Positions 1 to 6,728 of a stretch of 9,844 nt of DNA are shown in pieces. The notes beneath the pieces are model-generated. The model searched no databases and was not told the origin of the DNA. It saw nothing but the letters and a program-made list of their open reading frames with translations. The translations under genes and the position numbers were made by a program. This stretch comes from Candidatus Hydrogenedentota bacterium (GTDB lineage: Bacteria; Hydrogenedentota; Hydrogenedentia; Hydrogenedentales; SLHB01), in contig SLSB01000164.1 in the NCBI GenBank assembly GCA_007130675.1, positions 1-9,844 of the forward strand, written 5' to 3'. Every line of letters begins with the position of its first letter. Position 1 is the first letter of the stretch.

Positions 1-261
1 GCGCATCCCGAAGACGGCACCGGCTACGAGCTTCAGGCGATTGCGGCGGTGGTTATCGGCGGCACGAGTCTCTTTGGCGGACGCGGCTCGGTGGTGCGCT
101 CGTTTCTCGGGGTGATGATCATCGCCGTGCTGGCTGGCGGGTTGGCCCAGGCCAATGCCCAGGAACACACCAAGCGTCTGGTCACGGGGCTGGTTATTGT
201 GGCGGCCGTGATTCTCGATTACTACCGCAACCGATGGCGCACATCGAGAAGGGGGCAATAG
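1..261 (+). CDS. Sugar ABC transporter permease, RbsC/XylH type (C-terminal part, 5' truncated)
   Basis: The reading frame is open from base 1 to the TAG at 259-261, so only the last 86 residues of a larger inner-membrane permease are present. The fragment carries the family hallmark AAVVIGGTSLFGGRG near its start. Two hydrophobic stretches follow (SFLGVMIIAVLAGGL and LVTGLVIVAAVILDYY), and the protein ends in a basic tail. This matches the C-terminus of BPD_transp_2 (PF02653) permeases of the ribose/xylose/galactose family, which form the membrane channel of sugar importers with a periplasmic binding protein and a tandem ATPase. Those partners would lie upstream, outside the window. The stop is 45 bases before the lyase start, with no evident terminator between them, so co-transcription is likely. 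Family assignment is firm; the exact sugar cannot be read from this fragment. Confidence 0.9.
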   Translation, partial: AHPEDGTGYELQAIAAVVIGGTSLFGGRGSVVRSFLGVMIIAVLAGGLAQANAQEHTKRLVTGLVIVAAVILDYYRNRWRTSRRGQ

Positions 262-306
262 ATACTGGCCCTTTGTGCAGCCTTGAACCATAAGTGGGGT
301 GAGGAA

Positions 307-2418
307 ATGTCAAAAGTTATCTTTGTAGCGATTGTTGCACTCTTCCTGTTTTCGTCGCATGCCGCGGCGCAACCCTACGAGGCACAGCGCGCGGATATCC
401 GTGAAATCAAGCAGCGCATGGCCGCCATGTTGCGGGCAAGCGGTACGGGCCTCGATTCCGGGGTTACGCGGCTGCTCGAAGCCGAGAATGGCTGGTGGTC
501 TGAATATACCCTCGAGCATCCCGGCATTCATCACCACGGGGGCGCATTCGTCCCCGCCTTGACGCTTGCGCGTGTGTATGCCTGCCCGAGGAGCGCCCAT
601 TACGAGAGCCCGGCGGTTCTCGCGTCGGTTGAAGAGGGATTGCAGTATCTCCACACGATGGCATATCCCGGCTGTGAACGAGTCGGAAACTGGTGGTCAT
701 GGGATATTGGTATGCCCCTGCGCCTGTTGCCCACGCTGTATCTCATGGAAGGCGTGATCGATTCTGAGTTGTATGACGCCTACGCGGCAACGCTCGTCTA
801 TCTCCTGCGGGCCGAAGAAGAAGTGCGGGCTGAAGGCGCATTCGTGCCCCCCGAGGAGCCCTTCGCCGGAAGGACGGACACCAACGCGCTGTGGATTGCC
901 CGTCTGCGCCTCGAGCTGGCGGTGCTGCTCGAGAACCCAGCCATGGCCGGCAAATGGGCGGACCGGGCCTTCGGAGAGACGAACGAGGCCGGCGAGGGTT
1001 ATCTGCAGGCCGATTACAGCTACAAGTTTCACGGTGAGATTCCCATGTGGGCGTACGGGCGCGGGTATCTTACCGATTATGCCAACATGGTGAGAACGTA
1101 TCAGGGCACGTATCTGGGTCCGACCGAGACCCATTTGCTGCGGTACGGCGCGATGGCCGGCCATTTCATCAACGGATTTATGTACCGGGGGGCCATCTGT
1201 CCGGCCATTACCGGCCGTGAAATCAGCCGCGGTCCCGATATGTACATGTCCCCTTGCGGATTCGTCGCCGCGGACGCGCTGGCGGTGTCCGAGCATCCTG
1301 AAGCCGACTATTTCGCGGCGCTGGCCGCGCGTGAAGCCCGCTTCTTCGGGCGGACGCCCGCGCGGCCCGAGATTGAACCCGCGCCGCCCAATACGGGCAT
1401 TTTTGCTTTCCCTGACAGCGATTTCGTGCAGATCACCCGCGAAAATTGGGCGGTAGGCATCAAGATGCACTCGAGCCGCAACAGGGGGTATGAGTCCATT
1501 AACCAGGAGAATCTTCAAGGGTGGTTCCTCAGTCACGGAAGTATGTTTCACTTCCTGGATGGCGATGAGTGGTATAACTGCTGGCCCACGCTCGATTGGA
1601 CTCGCCTGCCGGGCACGACTGTTGCCATCGAGCGCAAAGAGCAGAATGAATCCCCGTTCGTGGGCATGGTTCGAGTGTCCGATGACACGGCGTTGGCTGC
1701 CCAGGAGATTCGTGTGGGGGCGTTTCACGCCCGGAAGCTCTGGCTGGTTGATCATGACGTTATCGTGTGCGCTGGAAGAGAGATCGAGGGTGGCGGCCGC
1801 GTCGAGACAACCGTCGTGAACGTTCCGCTGCCTCTGGATGCCGAGATTCTCGCGGATGGCCATGCATTGCCGCACGAACCTTTCGAAGAACTCACGGAAG
1901 TTTCGTGGCTTTGGGCCGGAGGTGTGGGGTATGTATTTATCGAACCCACGCGACTGCATTTGCTTCGCGAAACACGTCAGTCCGACTGGCATTCGATACG
2001 CGGGGATAACGTGGGGGGCAGAGGCAACGTCGAAACGCAGGATTATTTCACGGCGGTGATTCAACACGATGCGGATGCGACGGGGTACGCCTACGTGTTC
2101 TGCCCCCGCCGGGCTGCCGAAGAAATGCCTGCCACGGCACAGTCCGTGCGCGAAATCTATTCGGTTGAATCGGGGCCTCACGCTACCCGCGTTAATTTTC
2201 CTGGTGGTGGCGCCTTTGTCTTCTGGGAAGGCGGCGCATTCCAGAATGTGGAGGTGGATCGCAGCTGTCTGCTCGTTGTGGAAGACGATGGGATCCACGC
2301 GGCTGACCCGGCATGGCGCGAGGGAGAGCTTACGGTGACGGTTGACGGCCGTGGGCCTATGCCCCTTACGCCCCAGCGCGGGCGTTCGGTTGTCCTGGGC
2401 AACATGGAGCCACTCTGA
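307..2418 (+). CDS. Secreted polysaccharide lyase, family 8 (hyaluronate/chondroitin/xanthan lyase type)
   Basis: A 703-residue exported enzyme expected to cleave a uronic-acid polysaccharide by beta-elimination. Start: ATG 307 follows GGGGTGAGGA and opens directly into a signal peptide (MSKVIFVAIVALFLFSSHAAA, likely cut before QPYEA). The upstream in-frame TTG at 283 would bury that signal. Family evidence: NWWSWDIGMP at 128-137 (substrate-cleft aromatics), TDTN with Asn193, YKFHG with His242, AYG with Tyr250, GREISRG with Arg304 and Arg308, and YESINQENLQGW with Glu396, Asn399, Glu401 and Asn402. WPTLDWTRLPGTT then opens the beta-sandwich domain. These match the Asn-His-Tyr-Arg-Glu set of chondroitin AC and hyaluronate lyases in order, including the Arg-x3-Arg spacing. 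The C-terminal part (about 640-700) resembles the small PL8 beta domain. His-Tyr spacing is 8, against the 9 I recall for characterised PL8 enzymes. Substrate is unknown. The adjacent sugar permease suggests uptake of released sugars. Confidence 0.85.
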   Translation: MSKVIFVAIVALFLFSSHAAAQPYEAQRADIREIKQRMAAMLRASGTGLDSGVTRLLEAENGWWSEYTLEHPGIHHHGGAFVPALTLARVYACPRSAHYESPAVLASVEEGLQYLHTMAYPGCERVGNWWSWDIGMPLRLLPTLYLMEGVIDSELYDAYAATLVYLLRAEEEVRAEGAFVPPEEPFAGRTDTNALWIARLRLELAVLLENPAMAGKWADRAFGETNEAGEGYLQADYSYKFHGEIPMWAYGRGYLTDYANMVRTYQGTYLGPTETHLLRYGAMAGHFINGFMYRGAICPAITGREISRGPDMYMSPCGFVAADALAVSEHPEADYFAALAAREARFFGRTPARPEIEPAPPNTGIFAFPDSDFVQITRENWAVGIKMHSSRNRGYESINQENLQGWFLSHGSMFHFLDGDEWYNCWPTLDWTRLPGTTVAIERKEQNESPFVGMVRVSDDTALAAQEIRVGAFHARKLWLVDHDVIVCAGREIEGGGRVETTVVNVPLPLDAEILADGHALPHEPFEELTEVSWLWAGGVGYVFIEPTRLHLLRETRQSDWHSIRGDNVGGRGNVETQDYFTAVIQHDADATGYAYVFCPRRAAEEMPATAQSVREIYSVESGPHATRVNFPGGGAFVFWEGGAFQNVEVDRSCLLVVEDDGIHAADPAWREGELTVTVDGRGPMPLTPQRGRSVVLGNMEPL

Positions 2419-2599
2419 TCGCCAGTATCTTCGCCTGACGCGGGACCGCTTTCGGTACAATGGCTGAAGGTTTCGCGGGTGCTCGGTAAGGTGCAACTCA
2501 TAATCGGCGCGCCGAGATCGCCCGGCGTTGACTCCGCTTTTCTTGATGCCTAACCGGATTCGGCAACCATCACTGTCACACAATCAAACCCCACAGCCC

Positions 2600-2629
2600 T
2601 TGCGCCGCCGGATTGGGCGCATGTATACT
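2600..2629 (+). promoter_or_regulatory. Putative sigma70-type promoter for the mgtE leader
   Basis: TTGCGC (2600-2605) is separated by 18 bases from TATACT (2624-2629), a five-of-six match to the -10 consensus. Transcription would start near 2636, giving an mRNA leader of roughly 255 bases before mgtE. It sits about 180 bases after the lyase stop and just ahead of a short ORF with a strong ribosome-binding site. The preceding stretch (2419-2599) holds no gene I can support. Confidence 0.5.
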
Positions 2630-2693
2630 TTGTGAATCGTAGAAAAAGCCGCACGTGGCGGTCTGTGCTTGCTGGATTCCAGGAGGGATCATA

Positions 2694-2831
2694 ATGGGCG
2701 CGACTGACGACAGTCATAGTTCCACACATCAGAAATCAGAGTTGACTTACAGCGAACCTGACGACCCTGGACCGGGGTGTAGATGGTCCGCGGCTGGTGA
2801 TGTTATCGGCGGGCGTCTCACGAGACGCTAG
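2694..2831 (+). CDS. Candidate 45-residue leader peptide upstream of mgtE
   Basis: A short ORF, ATG 2694 to TAG 2829-2831. It is preceded by a near-perfect Shine-Dalgarno AGGAGGG (2681-2687) at 6-base spacing and by a plausible promoter. The peptide begins MGATDDSHSSTHQKSEL, passes through SEPDDPGPG at residues 20-28 (codons 2751-2777) and ends in GGRLTRR. It has no signal peptide, membrane segment or known domain. The acidic and proline-rich run resembles the Glu-Pro-Asp-Pro stretch of MgtL, the leader peptide of enterobacterial mgtA, which impairs translating ribosomes when Mg2+ is scarce. The gene downstream here is a Mg2+ transporter of a different family. The stop codon falls inside a hairpin (2808-2837) and lies 60 bases before the mgtE start. 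Translation is well supported by the start signals. Its regulatory role is inference, and it could also be a spurious ORF in structured RNA. Confidence 0.5.
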   Translation: MGATDDSHSSTHQKSELTYSEPDDPGPGCRWSAAGDVIGGRLTRR

Positions 2832-2891
2832 CCTGCCTTTGCGCCTCCGGCCGTACCCGCCTACCCCATACGGCCAGACTGGAGGCGAAGC
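2764..2891 (+). promoter_or_regulatory. Structured mRNA leader of mgtE (three hairpins)
   Basis: Three inverted repeats lie in a row. Hairpin A pairs GGACC (2769-2773) with GGTCC (2785-2789), and competes with ACCC (2764-2767) pairing GGGT (2775-2778). Hairpin B pairs GGCGGGC (2808-2814) with GCCTGCC (2831-2837, one G-U) around an inner GTCTC/GAGAC stem; its 3' arm begins at the last base of the leader ORF's stop. Hairpin C (2842-2887) covers the mgtE ribosome-binding site. The loop of C contains CCCGCC and ACCCC, complementary to GGCGGG in B and to GGGGT in the loop of A. I could not match the region to the M-box or to the yybP-ykoY consensus as I remember them. Pairing is read by eye; no folding energy was computed. 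Confidence 0.5.
2842..2887 (+). promoter_or_regulatory. Hairpin sequestering the mgtE Shine-Dalgarno
   Basis: CGCCTCC (2842-2848) is perfectly complementary to GGAGGCG (2881-2887). Immediately inside, GGCCGTA (2849-2855) is perfectly complementary to TACGGCC (2869-2875). The result is 14 base pairs with only a 5-base bulge (AGACT, 2876-2880) and a 13-base loop. GGAGG (2881-2885) is the mgtE Shine-Dalgarno, 6 bases before ATG 2892, and is wholly inside the stem. Translation would therefore need the stem to be opened. There is no U-tract, so it is not an intrinsic terminator. Confidence 0.65.
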
Positions 2892-4277
2892 ATGAATCAG
2901 AAGAACCCCCTTCTTGTGCCTGAGTTGCGCGAAATGCTCGATGCGCATGATGTCGAAGCCCTTCGCGAATTCTGCGAGGCCGCGCACCCTGCCATTGTTG
3001 CCGAACTGCTTTCTGCCTTGAGCGGCGAGGAAGTCTGGGCGGTGCTCAAACATGCGGAACCTCGCTTGGGCGCCGACATCTTCAGCCACCTGGATGACGA
3101 TGTCCAGGTGGATGTCGTCAGTAAACTGCCGCGCGGCGCAATCGCCCGTCTGCTCACCGACATGCCGCCCGACGACCGGGCCGATCTGTTCAAGCAACTG
3201 CCTGAGGAACTTGGCGATGCTGTGCTTCCCGCGATTGCCCAGGCCGAGCGCGAGGATATCCGCCGTCTGACCTCCTATGAAGAAGGCACCGCCGGCGCCG
3301 CCATGACCTCGGATTATGCCACGTTGCCGCCCCAATTGACGGCGTCGGAGGCCATCGAGCATCTTCGCAGGGTCGCGCCGGACAAGGAAACCATTTATTA
3401 CGCCTATGTGGTGGATGAGGCCCGCAGGTTGCGCGGTTTCCTGTCGCTCAAAGACCTGATCGTCGCGCGCCGGGATGCCCGGGTCGAAGAGATTATGCAT
3501 CCTGAGGTTATCGCCGCGCGTACGCATGATGATCAAGAGGAAGCGGCGCGCACCATTCAGAAATACGATCTGATTGCCCTGCCGGTGCTCAACGGCAACG
3601 ATGCGTTGGTGGGGATCATCACCCATGACGACGCTCTTGACATTATCACGCAGGAGCACACGGAGGACATGGAAAAGCTGATGGCTATCGGCGGTAGCCA
3701 CGAGGCGGGCGTCTACCTGAGAACCTCGTCGTGGATGCACTTCAAGAACCGGGCTGGATGGGTGGTCATTCTTGCGGTCCTGGGCATGGTTTCCGGCTAT
3801 ATTGTGCACAGTTTCGAGGATCTGCTGATGCAATTCGCCATTCTGGCCACGTTCATGCCGATGCTGGCCGATACGGGCGGAAATACCGGAAGCCAGTCGG
3901 CCACACTGGTGGTTCGTGCGCTTGCGCTCAACGAGATCTCGCCACGAAATATCCTTGGAATTCTCGCCAAGGAACTCCGGGTATCCATGGGTTTGGGACT
4001 GTTGCTGGCGGTCATCGCGTTTGGCAGAGTGTTTCTGTTTCGGGGCGGCGCAGCCGCTCCTGACGAGCATTCTATGACGCGGATAGGCTTGGCTATCTCA
4101 ATCGCTCTCGGCTTGCAGGTGGTCACCTCGACCCTCATCGGTGCGCTGCTGCCGCTGGGCGCGGCCAAATTGAAATTGGATCCCGCGGTGGTGGCCAGTC
4201 CGGCTCTCACAACGGTGGTGGACATTACGGGATTGCTGCTGTTTTTCACGACGGTGAAGGTGATTCTGGGTATCTGA
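2892..4277 (+). CDS. mgtE: Magnesium transporter/channel MgtE
   Basis: A 461-residue inner-membrane Mg2+ channel of usual MgtE length. Residues about 8-130 form the helical MgtE N domain (PF03448), ending in the junction SYEEGTAGAAMTSDY at 128-142. Two CBS domains follow (about 137-198 and 202-257, with VGIITHDDALDII in the second). In the family these cytosolic parts bind Mg2+ and close the pore when Mg2+ is plentiful. The membrane domain (PF01769) has about five helices from 289 on and the signature LADTGGNTGSQSATL (Gly329-Gly330-Asn331). The last helix carries VVDITGLLLFF, where Asp444 is the counterpart of the selectivity-filter aspartate of the Thermus protein. Start ATG 2892 has GGAGG at 6-base spacing, but this site lies in a hairpin, suggesting control of translation. 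The 377 bases after its stop contain no clear terminator. Assignment is secure. Confidence 0.97.
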   Translation: MNQKNPLLVPELREMLDAHDVEALREFCEAAHPAIVAELLSALSGEEVWAVLKHAEPRLGADIFSHLDDDVQVDVVSKLPRGAIARLLTDMPPDDRADLFKQLPEELGDAVLPAIAQAEREDIRRLTSYEEGTAGAAMTSDYATLPPQLTASEAIEHLRRVAPDKETIYYAYVVDEARRLRGFLSLKDLIVARRDARVEEIMHPEVIAARTHDDQEEAARTIQKYDLIALPVLNGNDALVGIITHDDALDIITQEHTEDMEKLMAIGGSHEAGVYLRTSSWMHFKNRAGWVVILAVLGMVSGYIVHSFEDLLMQFAILATFMPMLADTGGNTGSQSATLVVRALALNEISPRNILGILAKELRVSMGLGLLLAVIAFGRVFLFRGGAAAPDEHSMTRIGLAISIALGLQVVTSTLIGALLPLGAAKLKLDPAVVASPALTTVVDITGLLLFFTTVKVILGI

Positions 4278-4654
4278 TGGGACATTTTCCCAGTTCGGAA
4301 ACTCTCGGCACTGTTGGTTGCGCGCTGGCGCCATATCGGGCAATGTGGCGGGTGGCCGCTGCATTTCCAGAAAGAACCCGGAGCTTTCTGTCTGGTGGAC
4401 GAAGCATAGCTCTCATTTGCAGCCATTGCCGAAGAGACTTTTTGCTTTATGCAGAAGCAGAGAGCTGAGGCATTGATAGCATTCCTACGTTCTCTTCGTT
4501 TCGTTTTTCGCGTGCGCTCTTGATGCACGCAGCCGGGTTGCGTTGGGTTGTGAAATGGTCCACACTGGTAAAAGGCCATCATAGTGCCATTGGGAACGCC
4601 CGTTGCTTGGCTGTGGGCACGGAGCCGCCCGAAGCGCGGAAGGAGACAGCGCTC
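4278..4654. other. Intergenic gap without a supported gene
   Basis: The 377 bases between mgtE and the SDR gene hold only a 63-codon ORF (4277-4468), which lacks a Shine-Dalgarno and any recognisable motif. A pyrimidine-rich run (about 4490-4515) and a 5-bp inverted repeat CGTGC/GCACG follow. I see no convincing promoter, intrinsic terminator or known RNA. The start signal of the next gene, AGGAG at 4641-4645, lies at its end. Confidence 0.5.
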
Positions 4655-5557
4655 ATGAACGTGTTGGTAAGCGGCGCCACGGGCCTTATCGGGTCCGCCT
4701 TGTGCAACGCCTTGACCCAGCGTGGCGATAAGGTCGCCCGCCTGGTGCGCAAGGAATGGAGTTCGGATCCCGCTGAGATGCTGTGGGATCCTGCCGAGGG
4801 TTATATCGAGCGCGGCAAACTCGAGGGGTTTGACGCCGCCGTGCATCTTTCCGGCGAGAACGTCGGCTCGGGTTGCTGGACCGCGAACAAGAAACGGCGG
4901 ATTATGCAGAGCCGCACGCAGACAACCCGGCTGCTCTGTGATACGTTTGCTACACTCGCGAGCCAGCCAAAAGTCTGGGTCAGTGCGTCTGCCACGGGCT
5001 ACTACGGCAACTGCGGCGATCATGCCGTGGACGAAGACGCGCCTTCGGGAGATTTGTTCCTCTCCGAAGTCTGCCGCCAATGGGAGGAAGCCACGCTGCC
5101 CGCTCGGGAGATGGGCATTCGCGTGGTGAATGCCCGGTTCGGCGTTGTGTTGGGCGGCAAGAACAGTCCGTTTGGCAAAATGCTTCTCCCATTCAAGCTT
5201 GGCCTTGGCGGGCCGGTGGGTCCGGGCACCCAATACATGCCTTGGATTACTCTCGGCGACGCGGTGCGCGCGATCATTTTTGTGCTGGACACCCAGGACG
5301 TGGACGGGCCGGTCAACGTGGTCTCGCCACATCCCGTGCGCAACCGTGAGTTTGTAAAATGCCTGGGTCAAGCGCTTCATCGTCCGGCGGTGGTGCCCGT
5401 TCCCGCGTTCGCGGTGCGGATGGTGTTCGGTGAAATGGCCGACAACCTTCTGCTTGCCAGCCAACGGGCCGTTCCGAAGAAACTCGAGGAATCCGGTTTT
5501 GCCTTCGATCATCCCCATCTGGATGAGGCCATTCGGCACGTTCTCGAGGCCATGTAG
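4655..5557 (+). CDS. TIGR01777-family NAD(P)-binding SDR / epimerase-like protein (YfcH type)
   Basis: A 300-residue cytosolic extended SDR protein of typical length for TIGR01777. ATG 4655 is chosen over the longer frame from 4520. It has AGGAG at 9-base spacing and opens directly with the dinucleotide-binding motif MNVLVSGATGLIGSAL (Gly7, Gly10, Gly13); the extra 45 residues upstream look non-coding. Further signatures are VHLSGENV at 63-70, the active-site-like SASATGYYG at 110-118, and RFGVVLG at 161-167. The C-terminal DUF1731 segment (PF08338) runs about 247-298 and includes GEMADNLLLASQRAVPKKLEESGF. The reaction is not established for most of the family, and sequence alone does not tell whether this is an epimerase or a reductase. 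The next gene begins three bases after its stop, so the two proteins are probably made together. Confidence 0.93.
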   Translation: MNVLVSGATGLIGSALCNALTQRGDKVARLVRKEWSSDPAEMLWDPAEGYIERGKLEGFDAAVHLSGENVGSGCWTANKKRRIMQSRTQTTRLLCDTFATLASQPKVWVSASATGYYGNCGDHAVDEDAPSGDLFLSEVCRQWEEATLPAREMGIRVVNARFGVVLGGKNSPFGKMLLPFKLGLGGPVGPGTQYMPWITLGDAVRAIIFVLDTQDVDGPVNVVSPHPVRNREFVKCLGQALHRPAVVPVPAFAVRMVFGEMADNLLLASQRAVPKKLEESGFAFDHPHLDEAIRHVLEAM

Positions 5558-5560
5558 CGT

Positions 5561-6238
5561 ATGCCGGAAACCGCCATGCGGCGCCAAAACCTAAAGACTC
5601 CTGGATGGGCACAGAAAGCTTTCGCGTGGGCGCTGCATGCCGGAAACCGCGTCATGCGCGACACGCCAGAGCGCAAACGGCCGCTGTTCGCAGCGTTATC
5701 CGGCCGGGTGCTCGAAGTCGGCGCCGGCGCCGGAGCAAACGTTCCCCTCTACCCGAAAGACACCCAACTCATCGGTGTTGAACCCAACCGCTTCATGTTC
5801 CGTTATCTGCGCGAAGAGTCGCAGAAGTTCCGCAGAGTCATGCACCTCCTGAATGGCAGGGCCGAATCGCTGGGTTTGCAGGACAATTCATTTGATGCGG
5901 TGGTCTGCGCGCACGTGTTGTGCTCGGTGGATGATCTTGCTGCCGCATTGAACGAAATCCTGCGTGTGTTGAGACCGGGCGGGCTGCTGCTGTTTGTTGA
6001 ACACGTCGCCGCCCCCCGCGCGACGCCGCTTCGTGTGGCCCAGCGGTTGTTGAGTCCCTTCTGGCAGCGGGTCGCCGGTGGCTGCCGCCTCGATCGCGAA
6101 CTTTGGCGCGCGCTCGACCGGGCCGGGTTTACGGAGTTAACCTACGAGCATTTTCGCCTGCCTTGGGCCGTGCTGTTTTCTCCTCATATCATGGGATGGG
6201 CCCGAAAACCCGGACCTCGACGTCCGCAGAGAGGATAG
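5561..6238 (+). CDS. SAM-dependent class I methyltransferase, METTL7 (TMT1)-like
   Basis: A 225-residue methyltransferase. The SAM-binding motif I is VLEVGAGAGANVPLY (Gly54, Gly56, Gly58). The acidic residue after strand 2 is in GVEPNRFMF (Glu74), motif II is NSFDAVVCAHVLCSV at 109-123, and LRVLRPGGLLLFVEHV at 134-149 is the usual post-II loop and strand. The combination of EPN-x-FM, VLCSV, EHVAAP, FWQRVAGGCRLDRELW and the C-terminal PHIMGWARK resembles vertebrate METTL7A/B thiol methyltransferases more than UbiE-type enzymes. The mammalian N-terminal membrane anchor is absent. ATG 5561 is three bases after the upstream stop with a GAGG about 11 bases before it; ATG 5576 is an alternative. 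Translational coupling to the SDR gene is likely. Methyltransferase identity is secure. A thiol or other small-molecule substrate is an inference from the resemblance. Confidence 0.9.
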   Translation: MPETAMRRQNLKTPGWAQKAFAWALHAGNRVMRDTPERKRPLFAALSGRVLEVGAGAGANVPLYPKDTQLIGVEPNRFMFRYLREESQKFRRVMHLLNGRAESLGLQDNSFDAVVCAHVLCSVDDLAAALNEILRVLRPGGLLLFVEHVAAPRATPLRVAQRLLSPFWQRVAGGCRLDRELWRALDRAGFTELTYEHFRLPWAVLFSPHIMGWARKPGPRRPQRG

Positions 6239-6728
6239 CGCCACATTTCGGGCGAAGAGCCGTCGCGTGACAATCTCTCAACGGAATGACCAAGATTCGC
6301 CGCCGGGATGCCATGGGCCGCATAGGCCCGGCCATTTGCCCGAGCACTCAAAGCCTTTGCAATAAAAAACTTACATTCAAAGGCCGAAGTAGGGGAGACG
6401 CGCGGGGGAGTGGCGCGCAATTTGCTGGTATCTATGGGCATGCCGCGGAAGGCGTGGTTCTGCGTGCAGGCATGTTCCATCGGGGAACAGGTCCGCCCCG
6501 TGTTTGAGTACGGGAAAGCGCACTCCTGGTCTACAGGACGCATGAATTGGCTAACCGTGGTAGTATATCAAGGGGACAAGACGGCCTGTACCGTTGTGCC
6601 CTCGCCGGGCGTAGCCGCCTGTTCCGGCACTCTGGCGGCTTCCCCAAGGATAGGGGTTACATTGAGCCTAGACCACAGGATGTTGTGTTGGTATACTAAG
6701 GGCCGGATGAATGGGGAGGAACCTGACT
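6239..6728. other. Hairpin-rich intergenic region upstream of pilC
   Basis: These 490 bases hold no gene I can support. Inverted repeats include GGGCC/GGCCC (6315-6329, 5-base loop) and CCTTTG/CAAAGG (6354-6383) around an A-rich patch. A run of six then follows: TGTTCC/GGAACA (6473-6489), CCCGT/ACGGG (6497-6514), TCCTG/CAGGA (6524-6538), a GCCC/GGGC stem near 6600, GCCGCC/GGCGGC (6614-6639) and CCCC/GGGG (6642-6656). None is followed by a T-run, so terminators are not supported. I could not match the region to c-di-GMP, tmRNA, RNase P or SRP RNA. A promoter for pilC lies at its 3' end. Confidence 0.45.
6669..6697 (+). promoter_or_regulatory. Putative promoter of pilC
   Basis: TAGACC (6669-6674, four of six matches to the -35 consensus) lies 17 bases before TATACT (6692-6697, five of six). 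Transcription would start near 6704, giving a very short leader of about 25 bases before ATG 6729 that includes its Shine-Dalgarno. If this is the only promoter, the hairpin-rich stretch upstream is not part of the pilC mRNA. Confidence 0.5.

Noticed and set aside
2504..2515. Perfect 12-base palindrome TCGGCGCGCCGA
   Set aside because: No repeat copy, no adjacent operator-like context and no T-run; short GC palindromes arise by chance in such DNA.
697..2583. Long minus-strand frame (628 codons) opposite the lyase gene
   Set aside because: It mirrors the GC-rich codon usage of the lyase, has no recognisable domain, and the plus-strand frame carries a signal peptide and the full PL8 catalytic set.
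2636..2891. Canonical M-box (ykoK) riboswitch before mgtE
   Set aside because: The conserved M-box core as I remember it could not be aligned; the local GCGTCTC/GAGACGC stem is only a superficial likeness. A covariance-model scan would settle it.
2736..4070. Minus-strand 444-codon frame opposite mgtE
   Set aside because: The sequence is antisense to a complete MgtE with clear domain motifs; no domain or start signal was seen on the minus strand.
4277..4468. 63-codon ORF overlapping the mgtE stop
   Set aside because: No Shine-Dalgarno, no known motif, and a composition like the surrounding non-coding sequence; the single C-x2-C pair is not enough.
4520..4654. N-terminal extension of the SDR gene by 45 residues
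   Set aside because: The Rossmann glycine motif belongs at the protein start; ATG 4655 has AGGAG upstream and the extension reads like random translation.
3797..5587. Minus-strand 596-codon frame across mgtE and the SDR gene
   Set aside because: It spans two well-supported opposite genes and the gap between them, and its translation shows no family resemblance.
6239..6728. c-di-GMP (GEMM) riboswitch upstream of pilC
   Set aside because: GEMM elements are common before pilus genes, but the conserved core bases are not found and the likely pilC promoter lies downstream of the candidate region.
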